Assembly (NCBI GenBank): GCA_027405735.1
Contig: JAPEHQ010000008.1
Span: 806,001-870,000, forward strand
Reading direction: 5' to 3'
Origin: Mucor racemosus
Lineage: Eukaryota > Mucoromycota > Mucoromycetes > Mucorales > Mucoraceae
DNA: 64,000 bases
Every line of letters starts with the position of its first letter. Within the stretch, counting starts at the first letter, position 1. Shown one piece after another: positions 21,477 to 32,967 of the stretch. The notes under the pieces are model-generated. The model saw only the letters and a program-made list of their open reading frames with translations, did not search any database and had not been told where the DNA came from. Both the position numbers and the translations under genes were made by a program.

Positions 21477-22811
21477 ATGTCTGATAACGTTGCTCATGCT
21501 CTTTCTGGTTAGTCATTGATTCGTTTTCTTTGCTTGAAGCTGAATTAATCGTAAAAATAAATCAATTTTTAGGTGCTGGTGGAGGTATCGTCTCTATGGC
21601 CTTGACTTATCCTCTCGTTTCCATTAGTTCTCGCCTTCAAGTCCAAAAGAATGATTCCAGCAAAGATGCTTACAAGGTAATTATATCTACATAAGTGTGC
21701 CTTGATTTCATCTTCGATTGTACATGAATGACGGAAACTTAATTTCCTTTTAAAGTTGTACCATGCCAAATGCTCACATATTTTTCCATTGTTATTTCAT
21801 AGAATACTTTGGATGCCTTTGTTAAAATTCTCGCAAAGGAAGGCCCTAAGGGATTGTACTCGTAAGTTTAATCAATATTTTGTTTAAACGTGATCATATC
21901 TAGTTTGCATGATGTTTATTGTATCAAATCTTTTTTCTTTCAGTGGTTTGAGCTCCGGCATTTTCGGTATTGCCATCACTAACGGTAGGTTCATATTTCT
22001 TTTTTGTACTTTCCAACGAATCTAATTTGCTTCATTAGGTGTTTACTACTACTGTTATGAAGCTGTTAAGTCTATCTTTGAAAAGGCCAAGGGTAAGGGT
22101 AAGCCTATGAGTACTGGTGAATCAATGCTCTCTGGTGCCATTGCTGGTTGTGCTGTTGTCATGGCTACTCATCCTATTTGGACTGTCAATGTAAGATACC
22201 CTTTTTACCTGTGGGAAGAAGATACAATAAATAAAGTCGGTCATCTAATATTAGTCATGATATTTTTCTTTTAGACTCGTTTGACAGTCAAGAAGGGTGT
22301 TGAAGGTGATGAGAAGGCTGCTAAGGCCAATGCTCTCTCTGTTGGTGCCCAAATTCTCAAGACTGAGGGTATTGCCGGTCTTTATGCTGGTGTTCGTGCT
22401 GCTTTGGTGCTGGTCATCAACCCTATTATCCAATATACTGTTTTTGAGCAAATCAAGAACAAGGTCTCCAAGCATAAGACTCCTGGTAACCTTGATTTCT
22501 TCCTCATGGGTGCCGTTTCTAAGCTCTGTGCTACCGCCATCACTTATCCTTACATTGTCATCAAGTCTCGTATGCAAGTCAGCCAAGAAGGTGATGAAAA
22601 GTACACTTCAATTTTAGATGGTTTCAAGAAGATTATTGCCAGTGAAGGTGTCACTGGTCTCTATAAGGGTATCTCCTCCAAGATTGTCCAATCTGTTCTC
22701 TCTGCTGCTTTCTTGTTTCTTGCCAAGGAAGTTTTGTTTGATTGGTCCGTTTGGGTTCTTGTCCTTCTTGGTGCCCGTAAGGCTCGCATTGCTGCTCCCG
22801 TCAAAGCCTAA
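21477..22811 (+). CDS. Peroxisomal adenine nucleotide/CoA carrier (Pmp47/Ant1, SLC25A17-like)
   Basis: Mitochondrial-carrier-family protein placed in the peroxisomal membrane subgroup; relatives import ATP, CoA or related cofactors needed for fatty-acid activation and beta-oxidation. Six exons: 21477-21507, 21573-21676, 21803-21861, 21944-21984, 22039-22190, 22275-22811, giving 307 residues, normal for the fold. Three repeats are visible with their first-helix signatures: YPLVSISSRLQ, THPIWTVNTR (the PIW form is characteristic of the Pmp47/PMP34 subgroup) and YPYIVIKSRMQ. GLY(S/A/K) motifs follow in each repeat. The substrate cannot be told from sequence alone. Its presence close to acyl-CoA oxidase supports a beta-oxidation role. 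Confidence 0.92.
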
Positions 22812-25452
22812 TTATTATATATATATATATTATTATTATTATTATTCATTACTTTTCACATTATAATAAAAAAATAAAAATACTTTTAGATGATCATAAT
22901 CATACCCAACAACCAAGTGAAAATCGAGTGCAAATCATGAATAATAAAGTTTCAATTTCGAGCATCTCCGCTAATATAAAATGCGGCACCTGTTTGGGTG
23001 ATATTGATCTAACTGTATATCGTCGTTATAAATTAAAACGTTATTAATGTAATTTATTGTTTCTCTACAGGGAAGGTAAATAGACCATTTAGATGCTTTG
23101 ATATCGATGATTAGCATCAGATCAAAGCTTCCCTCGACTGTAAATGTGAAATATTACGGATGTTCAATGTTTATATCGATAAATTGAGGGTTGCTAGTTA
23201 ACGGCCCTGCTTTTCCCCCGGTTATTTGCAGTTCTATAACTAGATATATCGAAAATCATGTGATTAATATTTAGAACTTGAGCAAAAACCACTTGCCCTG
23301 AGCGATCTACATCGAGAGATGTCAAATTTTCAGGTACCTGAATTATTTAATCGCCGATTTGAAACTCAAAAAAGGTCAGGTAAATTAGATCATAATTTTA
23401 AGGAGTTGTTTAAAGACACCTCTTTTGTATCTAGTAAATGGAAAGCAAATTATGCTATATTCAGTTTATAAAAATAGTTGTGTTATTTTTTTATTACCAG
23501 AAAACATAATGTTTATACATTATTTGGCCCTCATTGTTCAAAGAATGTGGTAGCATTTAAAAAAAAGGTACGAGATAAACTGTCAAAGCAAGATACATGT
23601 TGGCGGAAGCTCTAATCAGGACTTCTAAATGTATATCAAATGTGATAAATAGGAAAATAAATAAAAAATGGGATGTTGGATTGCTGATTTCAAGATTTTT
23701 ATCACTTAAACGTATACAATTTGTATCATTTTAAAACCGGTAGATGCATATGCCTATTTCAGCCAGAGTCTTATTGAGTAAAGTAAATTACCGTAACGTC
23801 CCATGTCAGTTATAGAAGGCTGGAATATCCACGCGTTTTTCATATGAATACGTTTCTATAAATCCTGTATTACATTTGCAGTATATATTTTCTGGTTGCA
23901 CTTGCTCTTTATATCGTAAACCGAAATGTATTTTACATTGGTGCTATCATTTTTTATCGTCTTTACTGTCAAAATGTGAATGCTTTACAAAACGAAAACG
24001 AAAACGAAAACGAAAACACAAATACAAATGTAAATGCAGTAATTTTACTTTCTTTTATATCAACAACCTGAGTTTGAGAAATATTTAAATCAATTTTCTG
24101 ATCTGTGTAGCCACTTTTAGTTCTTCTGTGGGAACGCAACACGATGGGATAAATACTGTTTTTGATTTGATTGATTGAAAAGAAGGCTGATCTGGTACAA
24201 CAGTCTATTTAATTTTAACATATTCTTGTTCCGCTTGATATTCAATGTATTTCATATTACATTTTTCAGAGACAAATAAGCTAAAGATTGTAGATGAGGC
24301 TTAGGGTTTAAGGTGATTATTAAAGAGGTGGCTTTGGTGTACCATCTTTTATATAAAAAAAAATACACATTTTGTGATTCAGCAATAGCGTCTTGCAACC
24401 GATATTATAATAATAAAGCCAAGGGAAATGGAGATTCTTTAAATTCTTAATTTTAACCAAGAGTATTGATAGGTCAAAAGAGTCATTGGCTGTTGTAATG
24501 TTTTCAACTGAAATACCTTTTCAAGAATTGGCGTGGTACTAAATCAGCATTGAATGTTATACCATCTTCTTATCTTGCTTGTTCTGCTTGCCTAGATATT
24601 ATTTAAACACGCGTTTGGTTGTATGGAATATACATCTACGAAGACTTTTTCTTTTTTGGAAAGGGAAATGCCATCACTTTTTGCTTTTATGGTTAAGGTT
24701 TCCTAATAAATGCAGCTCGCCCAATCTATTTGTCCAAATAGCCATGCATCGGTCTATCATTTTATGTACAGTGAAAGTCGTACTATTTTTTGGTGGCGCT
24801 ACTTGGACACTCTTTATTTACATTGTCATTGTCATACTACTGACACATCTTGCAACAAATGTTGGGTATTTCAGCTTATTTACAGCGTGTAAATAGCTGC
24901 TGCATACAGCTTAAAATGGCCTCTGCGACTTGCTGCTATATTTTCAAGAGCCCAATATACATTCTGTTTTGTCAGGACAAATCATATTGTTTGTTTTCTT
25001 ACATAAAAACAACAACTTTATATTTTGTACTCCTTGGTTCTTTTTAAACTGCCCTTTCAAATAACTACGATAAATTTATGGAGATGGAATTGGCCCATTT
25101 CCCTTCTTAATTGCTACACCTAAAAGCGGGTATTCTAATCCATTATGAACAGCGAAAACCAGTTGATATAGGTTGACATGTAACACAGGAAACTAAAATA
25201 ATTATCAAGGGAAACCCAATTTTTTAAATTTTCTTTAAAGCCTTCAATTTTTTCCTTTTTTCGCTTTCATTTTCTTTTTTTTTCTCTCTCTCTTTTTTTA
25301 CCCTATAAAAAAGTTAAAAGGTAAATACATAATATGTTTCATGTTTATCGCTTCTCCACATCAAGAAAACACGCCTTTGTTTGACGTGGAGAGAAAGAGA
25401 TGAAAAAGGAACAGAGCATTTGATTTTCAGGAGGAGATTTTCATTGTTTATT

Positions 25453-25483
<31 letters not shown>

Positions 25484-25549
25484 CTTTTTTGTCGCGTATA
25501 AACATGAACGTGATGATAGACAAACATACTAATTTCATAAATTTAACAG
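22812..25549. other. Long intergenic region
   Basis: 2.7 kb without a gene I can support. It holds a TA/TAT microsatellite just after the carrier stop (22817-22845), an AAACG pentanucleotide repeat (about 23988-24016), and a 27-base T run (25457-25483) 67 bp before the C9-methyltransferase start. Plus-strand frames of 60-105 codons at 24579-24896 are open but not recognised. The final ~300 bp are strongly pyrimidine-rich, as in a promoter, and AACAG abuts the start codon, so a 5'-UTR intron ending there is possible. Confidence 0.4.
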
Positions 25550-27119
25550 ATGTCAAAGCCTTTTAAACCGACCACTTGGGCGGCTATTAACAATGCTACT
25601 CTTCCTGCTGAAGGTGCTGGTAATCAAACCTTTGATAACCGTATCTTGGCTGGTGCTGTTATTGGTATTCCTGCATTTATTACTTATACTCTTGGTTTGG
25701 CTCTTTGGGTTTTCCCCATCCTCGCTTTGCTCTTGTTCCTTCCCATCTTGGCTTGTACCATCTATCTCTTCTCTCGTTTCGCTCCTCGTTACAGAAACAA
25801 CATCCCTCTTCCCGGTAAACCTATTGAACACTACTTGACTTTCCATGATGCTGAACTTAAGGCTAAATACAACGGTCGCAACAAGATCCCAATGGAGACC
25901 TTCTTTGAGGCCTATTTTATTGGTAAGGTTGATTTCAATGGTGATGCTTTGGAAATTATGGAACTTCGTCACGATTGGGCTTCTTTCGAGTTCACTTTTG
26001 GCCAATTCAAATTCTTCTTGACTCAATGGCTTCCTGAGACTTTCTGGCACTCTCGTGAACAAGATGAAAACCAAGTTCGTGACCATTATGATCGTGGTAA
26101 TGATTTCTATGAAGCTTTCTTGGGCCCTCTTATGGTATATACTTCTGGTATTATCTCTGACCCTACTAAGCGTGAAACTTTGGAAGAAATGCAAGAAAAT
26201 AAGATGAAACTCGTTTGTGAAAAGCTTCACTTGAAGGAAGGCGAAAAGCATTTAGATATCGGTTGTGGTTGGGGTACCTTGGTTGCCTATGCTTCCAAGA
26301 ACTACGGAAGTCAATCTACCGGTGTTACTCTTGCTCGTAATCAAGTTGCTTTCGGTGATAAACGTATTGAAGATTGGGGCGTCAAGGGTAAGGCTAATCT
26401 CCTTTGTATGGATTACCGCGATATTCCCAAGACTCAAAAGTATGACAAAATTACGGTAAGGACATTGTTATTAACCGAAGCCATCGTTTCGTTACATATA
26501 CTGACTTTTAACCTTATACTTTGGAATTTAGGCTGTTGAAATGGCTGAACATGTTGGTATTCGTCGTTTCCAAACTTTCCTTCGTGAAATTCGTGAACTC
26601 TTGGAAGATGATGGTCTCTTCTATATGCAAGTTGCTGGTTTAAGAGCTACATGGCAATACGAGGACTTCATTTGGTATGTTATTTTCTGTATTTATTTAC
26701 ACGTGAAGGTAACATCGAAAATTTAACCTTTTTAAACTTTACTATTTAGGGGTCTTTTCATGGCTAGATATATTTTCCCTGGCGCCGATGCTTCCACTCC
26801 TTTGTATTGGTATCTTCGTCAACTTGAAACTGCTGGTTTTGAAATCCATAACGTTGATACCGTTGGTGTTCATTACTCTGCCACTCTCGATAGATGGTAC
26901 GAAAACTGGATGAAGAACAAGGATGCTATGAAGGCTAAATATGGTGAAAAGTTGGTTCGCATTTGGGAAATTTTCCTTTCATGGTCTGTCATCGCATCTC
27001 GTCAAGGTAGTGCCACTTGTTTCCAAATTACTGCAAACAAGAACCGCAATTCCTTTGATCGTACTCAATTGATTTGTAATCGTACTAACCCTGCTGCTTG
27101 GAAGAGTAAGACTGGTTAA
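25550..27119 (+). CDS. Sphingolipid C9-methyltransferase
   Basis: Transfers a methyl group from S-adenosylmethionine to C9 of the sphingoid base of fungal glucosylceramide; homologous to cyclopropane-fatty-acid synthases. Three exons: 25550-26455, 26532-26674, 26750-27119, giving 472 residues. Two adjacent hydrophobic segments (about residues 31-72) precede the catalytic part, which is typical of the membrane-bound fungal C9 enzymes and absent from bacterial cyclopropane synthases. The methyltransferase core shows HYDRGNDFYEAFLG, the SAM-binding block LDIGCGWG (about 235-242), then EMAEHVG and the C-terminal VHYSATLDRWYENW block. A bacterial-type cyclopropane synthase is the alternative but is disfavoured by the N-terminal membrane region. 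Confidence 0.92.
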
Positions 27120-27689
27120 ACTATTAATGTATAGAACTTAATTGATCAATTCAGACAAAAAAAAATTATTATATGTTTCTTTTACCCCTTTTAGTCTATT
27201 GTACAAAGTGTATGTACCAAAATAAAATAAATAAAAAAAAAATGCTTTCAAAATATATAATCAAGAGAATAATAGTATTGTCTTTACCAGTGTAGTGTTG
27301 TTTGCTAGAATCCCTACAGTTTCAAACCCAAAAACATCAAAGATTTTATTCTGTTTTAGAATACGTAGTACTCATTATATAACAATTATTTGTGTCATCA
27401 CGGGTGAACTTTGTTCTATTGTTATCTATCGAAACAATGATGCACTACGGATTTAAAATGAAATTATGTAAATTCAGTATTTTGAGTTTGTTAGTATTCT
27501 TTTCGTAACGAAATCAGTGGACCTGAAACAGAAAGATACTGTTGCTGCATCTTTAACCGCCATTGTAGATATATTGGTAAATTAATGCATGGATATGCTC
27601 TTTCTATTTTATCATGGGATTTATCAATTATATAGACATTGAGTAGGGGTATATATATATATATATATCTGCCGGCCATAATTTCGTGA
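27120..27689. other. Intergenic, 3' flank of C9-methyltransferase
   Basis: Poly-A-rich 3' flank at 27156-27241 and a TA microsatellite at 27650-27668. No gene recognised. Confidence 0.4.
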
Positions 27690-28190
27690 AATTTGAATGT
27701 CCAAAAATTTAATTGTCATAGTTTTCAGTCTTCAAAGTCGAATTTTCCCCTCATTTCGATAACTAACCTCATACTAAACCCTTTTTAGGAGATTCCTTAG
27801 ACGCTCCTAAATATATTTGCATTAGTCGCATTATGTTAACTATTCCTAAATTTATTTTATGTCTCCCGAAAGACTCAAAAACGCGTAAAATTCACTGCTT
27901 TTTCCTTGAAAACTGGGTCTCATTTTTCATCCCTCATTTACTTTTTGTTTTCACTAAATAACACCAGAAAGAAATTATATGCCAATGTACCTGAGATGTT
28001 CCACTTTGATTTAAAAATGAGTATCCAAAAATATCTTATCTCTTGCAGTTAGCATAGCTTTTTTAGTGCTAATGCTTCAGATTTTTACCACTAGCTCATT
28101 GTTAAAATATAAAATTTTGAGCTTTCATATCTCTGCAAAAATTAGACTATATTAACTGTGCTGAACTAGGTAGCATTTCCCCCACATAAT
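27690..28190 (-). repeat. R3 repeat (inverted, partial)
   Basis: Shares with other R3 copies the CCTGAGATGTTC block (27990), the GAGTATCC...AAATATC block (28019-28036), the ACGCGTAAAATTCACTGC segment (27881-27898) and the TTTCATATCTCTGCAAA block (28122). Confidence 0.65.
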
Positions 28191-28290
28191 AAATTAAAAG
28201 CCACCCCGTTTAAAACCATGCCATGCAATTCAAATAAGAGATTATGAATATAAACCATAAATAACTAAGGGTATTTTAATGCATCAACGA
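28191..28290 (-). repeat. Fragment matching composite-repeat segment 5230-5360
   Basis: Runs from the CCCCCACATAATAAATTAAAAGCC-type block through GAGATTATGAATATAAACC, in inverse orientation to copy A1. It resumes at 28739 after the inserted solo LTR. Confidence 0.6.
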
Positions 28291-28733
28291 TGTTGTAAAT
28301 GTATGTAATAAAGAAAGATAAGTACGTGAGAATTGGTCAATCTTTATTAAATATAAAAACGAGATGGGGAAATCAAAATGAAGGGTGAATGTCTACTGCT
28401 ATTTATATTTGATTTAAGGATTGCTTACACACCTGTCTAGAACAGTGTTCTCATACTAAAATTTAGTGTCAATCCTCACTTATGATAATGTAGTTATATT
28501 CAGATATAGATGATCAGTCTAAAGTCTTTAGTTGCTCTTGGCAACACTAACTATTAATATTCTTTACTTTCTATCTTTTATTGTAAGTCTAGATTATCAG
28601 AACTTAGCTTATGTGATTATCAGGGTAATCATTTACAGTGTTTATATGACACGTATGCTAAATATGTTAAGGCATAGTTTATTGTCATATTTAAACTACG
28701 ATTTAAGGTACATTTATATATGCAAATACAACA
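28291..28733. mobile_element. Solo LTR, family 3, with target duplication AACGA
   Basis: 443-bp insertion starting TGTTGTAAATG and ending ATACAACA (TG...CA), flanked by identical 5-mers AACGA at 28286-28290 and 28734-28738. Comparison with uninterrupted sequence in copy A1 (5240-5260, inverse) shows that flanking DNA is continuous once the insert and one 5-mer are removed. No internal retroelement sequence is present, so it is a solo LTR. Confidence 0.8.
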
Positions 28734-28738
28734 AACGA

Positions 28739-29640
28739 TATCAAGGGTATTCATAATAAGGATACTGTCGAGCTCAGCTTATGAGAGCTTATGGATACAT
28801 ACAATTTTATTTATAGAAAGAATAATAATAAAGACTAGTAACATTTATCATGGAGAACGTAGGCTTTTTTACTAGAAAAACTAATGATAAAAGAAAGGAC
28901 TAAAAGCCTCTAAATCTTGATTTAAAAGACTATTTATAAGAATTACATTTCAATATGAATTAGAAATGGAATTGCCATCAAAATTGGCTAATTAATATCC
29001 TCAAAAACCGACAGCTTGTTTTATTCTAACATATATCTGATATGCTAGAATAATTAAAAATAATAAAACAAAGTCTTCTTGATAAATGTCAGCTTTCCAA
29101 CTGTGGGTCAAACTAAGGGATCAAAACTAAACTGCTCCTTATTCTTTTATTCATGAGATGTGGTTTATATACTAATGACAGACTAGTAGATAAGGACTGC
29201 TTGAAGTGACAGTATAAATTAATAATGAGATTCATAGAGTGTAACCAAAGGTAGTGTGTATAGATAGTAGAAGGTGATAATTATACAACACAGCGTATAC
29301 TAGTAAATTTGGCTAGTAAAACCTGGCTCAATACCAATGTTAATTCATAATGTGTTGTTGTATTATAAATAAAAAACCTAAAAGTTTCATGCGAATCAAA
29401 TAGAACAAGTAACGGGTGTTCTGAATGTATGATTGACAACGGAGATTGTCAAAAAACCAATTTAAGAGCCGTCCTTGACCAGGTAAATCAAGAACTCAAC
29501 AGCCCAACAATATATTCAAAATAATTGCGGAATAATTGACAGTCGAAAGAACAACTATCAGATAAATATCAATAATCAAATAATATAGATAGAGAAGTAG
29601 GAATATCATTTTACTGTAGATTATCCATAATTTAATAAAG
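28739..29640 (-). mobile_element. Degenerate LTR-retroelement remnant, family 2
   Basis: Positions 29345-29640 match the LTR-like segment 4937-5217 in inverse orientation. At 29322-29336, minus strand, TGGTATTGAGCCAGG follows; its complement resembles the 3' end of initiator-Met tRNA (AACCTGGCTC..TACCA), the usual primer-binding site placed just after a 5' LTR. Positions 28757-28900 match 4848-4960 (inverse). No pol or gag frame survives. Confidence 0.5.
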
Positions 29641-30265
29641 GATTTAAACAGTATCCCTTCTAAGGTTTTTTTATAAACTTTACCCTCTTTTACTGCACCA
29701 GGATCTGTTTAATATACACAATAAATAACTAGACAATAAAGTTAAAACTAGATATATTTTTTGAGTATATTGTAGTTAGTGGGTAAAAAAGATTATGAAT
29801 CCGTCTCGAAAGACATTAGGATTCAGGGTATTTAGATGTTTTGGAAGCGCGAATATAGAGTCTATAATACAAAGTGTATGAAAGGATGCTTTCATAATCT
29901 TGAGGAACTAGTTGATTACAACATGATGATATAATAGATTGGTCAGAGCAAGTTCAGTAGGATACGACCAAGTTAAGTGTATAGAATAGTCATGCTTGAT
30001 TAACTTTAGACAGTGAATAATGTTTATGCAAATGGAATAGCTGAATTCCGTTTCCAGGAACGAATTCATTATTGGCTCAATTTCAGGATCTCAGGCTATA
30101 TCATTTCATCTTAAACTAAATGTAACATAACTAAATGAAATAAAATTGCAATACATCATTATAACCTCATACTCATCATTCTATTATGCTAAGAATCATG
30201 TCTAAATAAACCCTTTGAGCGCTTCTATTAGTAATACATATACCCAGTCTAGTCTATGTCCTAAA
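29641..30265. other. Repeat-island sequence without recognised coding capacity
   Basis: AT-rich, no open frame over 60 codons. It may be degenerate retroelement interior but I see no diagnostic motif. Confidence 0.35.
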
Positions 30266-30640
30266 CAGGATCTCAATGTCAAATCAATACAAAAGGCCAT
30301 ACTTTTATATCTAAATAAACGATATCTTGTTTTTATTATGCAGTTGAAGAACTGATTCATTACTCATTCTCTATTAATTATATTCTTTTTTAAAGTATTA
30401 TTTATCAAACATAAAAATATACGACACAACAGGTGGTTTTATTGGACAGAAATATCATGTTTTGCTAATGGTTTTCTCAATTCACATTAATTTGTGAAAG
30501 TAGAAGTATAAATTTTTATGCAGGATACTGTATATGTAAAAAATCTACCATCATGTATAATTGGAGTTTAATTGGATCAATATTCACAAGGATAGGATTT
30601 TTTTCTTGTTTTCTGCAGTTGTACAACACCGGTAATCAAG
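30266..30640 (+). repeat. Truncated family 1 LTR plus shared 3' extension
   Basis: 30266-30426 is the last ~160 bp of the family 1 LTR (ending ATACGACA). It is followed by about 205 bp starting CAACAGGTGG and ending CTGCAGTTGTA that also follows the truncated LTR at 43478-43829. The same LTR-plus-extension junction in two places suggests that this is element interior, or that the true LTR of this subfamily is longer. Confidence 0.55.
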
Positions 30641-32440
30641 AAATACGTCTAACAATACAGTAGTAAATAACGATATTTGATCCTAAAATGCGATTAAATA
30701 AAAATATCAGTCTCTAATATAACGACTGCTACATATATTAAAAACATTAGTTTCTTATGTTAGGATGCGTATTCAGATAAAAGAAAAGAATACCAGCTTT
30801 ATAGTCTGATATGCCTTGTCAAATGGTGAATATATCATTGGAATATGAAAACAAAAAGAGAGAAACAATACTCATAGAGATGGATTTTCAAGGCTTTACA
30901 TTATTTAGCGCAATTAAAACCCTGTTAAATTGCTCATTTCAGCCAATGTAAAAGCAACATTACAGCGCATGAACCATAAAATAAATAAAATAGGGAGTAT
31001 CTGTTACCATAAAAACATACATTTTTCTACCAGAAAAACCGCCTGTCATATCATACATTCATTAAAAAATTGTAAAAGCGAGCCAGTAGAGCAACGTCGT
31101 AATTGAGCATACTGTAGCAAGGTTAAATGGCTGTCTCTTATACTATGCTATGTCTAAGTTTTAAATAAAAAGGCGTTTTTTTTCAACTTTTCTTATACTT
31201 AAACATGTACGGTCTGAAAATTCAGACTTTGTAGCGGACATTTTTCGGGGCTCATTTTATCCTTACCATCACTCATGATTTTGATCAAAAAACAGAAAAA
31301 TCAAATTTTGATACCAAAATCAATGTTTAAATATACTACAATGTTAGAGAAAATTGTAGCCATAGCTAATACACATCTTATAAAAGCTTAATATTAAATG
31401 TTAAGTAATGAAACTTTGTACTTTTGTCCCAAAAACGGTTTTTTGATTAAAGGATTTTCATGTAATATTTTGCAATAAAAATGTTTGTTATTTTTTATTG
31501 AGCAGATAGAGCGCTAAATTTTGTATATGTGTATATTTTTTGTTTTTATAATTGATAGTATAATTAACTCTAGATTTGCAAAATCAGAAAAAAAAAATAA
31601 AAAAATGTCAAAATTGATGATCTGGACAAAAATAATTTTCTAAATTAATATTCCGCTAATAAGCCTTGCAAATCTTAAAAATAAGAGATTTTATAATACT
31701 TGAGAATTTTTTCAAGAATTTATGATACTGTATCGACTTGGTTCAAGCTAATTACTGTAAATCTTCATACATGTTAATATTGTGTTATAGTTTATTGAAT
31801 GATAATATAGCCTTACTTTATAATTATTGCACTAGAGGTAATTTACATTAAGTTTTAATCTTAACTCTCCAATATTATAAACATAAACATGGCCATCACT
31901 GGAACCTATTGCTGCCTTTTTTCCTCTTTGTCTCAAGCCGTTTCATTCAATTCTTTATTACTAGAACCAACTTAAGCACTTACAAATGGTTCCTCGGTAT
32001 TTGTATTCAAATCCCATAAATTAAATTGACTAGTTTCATCTACAGTAATAGTACCAAACGTATCATCATCAGCCCGCCTTATAATAAATGTCAATATAAC
32101 ATAAGCAACATCCCATTATTGTCATTGTTATAAGCTTTGAAAAGCTTGATTTTTAATAATACAGCAATTAAATAAAAAACAAGATGATACTAATAGCATA
32201 TGGTGAGTATTTAACTATCTAATAAGTAAGTTTGATAAACTATGCTTCTAAGCCCTTTTAAAAATCCTGAGGCAAATACAACATCTTGGTCCTGTAATTT
32301 CTATCCATTAAAATGTTGTTGCAATTTCCACTACACAATGAATGCATCTTTTATCTACCTTGACCTCGATGTACATTGGATATCAGTTTTTTACCAGTTG
32401 CATTTTCTCTGATTCATTGATATTCAGTTATATTTAATGA
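30630..32440 (+). repeat. Composite repeat, copy A4
   Basis: Plus-orientation copy from the AATCAAGAAATACG block through TGACCTCGATGTACATTGG to about 32440, lacking most of R3. Closer to A5 than to the arm copies in shared changes (for example CTAATAAGCCTTGCAAATC). Confidence 0.75.
31867..32080 (-). pseudogene. Captured dynein intermediate chain fragment (in copy A4)
   Basis: Same fragment as in the other copies but more damaged: small insertions (a duplicated TAATAG-type triplet), a missing base in the GSGNKALN block, and the donor GT changed to TT. Confidence 0.68.
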
Positions 32441-32468
32441 TAGTGTACTAAATTACAATTTACTAGTA

Positions 32469-32965
32469 CAGTCGTGATTCGATTTAGTGGACTCATAAAT
32501 AACGGATTTTCGATTTAATGGACAGTTTGAAATCTCCCGTTTTTTTTTTAATAATTTTACTGCCTAAATCCACTGAATCGATTCAGTGGATAGTGGACAA
32601 TTTCGTTTCTACCAGTCCACTATATTAGTAAAATATAAATACTATTGGATAAAACTGTATTTAGCCGGCAATAGCTTGATCTGGTAGCCATGAAATTAGA
32701 AGAAATATGGAGAGTAACTAAATCACGTGCCTAATTTACCTCAGTCTTTTATTAAATTTCTTGTTATCCACTGTTCAATTCAGTTGCTCGAATATGAAAA
32801 GCTTTTATTAAAAATATTGTTTAATACTATAAACTAGTAACGCCTTTTTATTCTCATTTTTTGATCCAGTATTACGGAAAATGATTTATTTGATTTAGTG
32901 GAAAATTCGATTTAGTGGACACTTTTCTCCCTCCCAACGATTCCACTAAATCGAATCACGACTGT
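32469..32965. mobile_element. Non-autonomous pogo-type MITE
   Basis: 497 bp flanked by TA target duplications (32467-32468 and 32966-32967). Terminal inverted repeats begin CAGTCGTGATTCGATTTAG and extend over about 23 bp with perfect complementarity. CAGT-starting ends with TA duplication are characteristic of pogo/Tc1-mariner elements. Subterminal copies of GATTTAGTGGAC/CGATTTAATGGAC occur inside both ends and near the centre. No transposase frame, so it must be mobilised in trans. Confidence 0.85.
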
Positions 32966-32967
32966 AT

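Noticed and set aside
22817..22845. TA/TAT repeat after the carrier gene as a functional element
   Set aside because: An ordinary AT microsatellite in a 3' flank.
24579..25047. Overlapping plus-strand frames with several Cys and His residues
   Set aside because: Two phases are open over the same DNA and the Cys/His spacing fits no zinc-binding pattern, so no gene is called.
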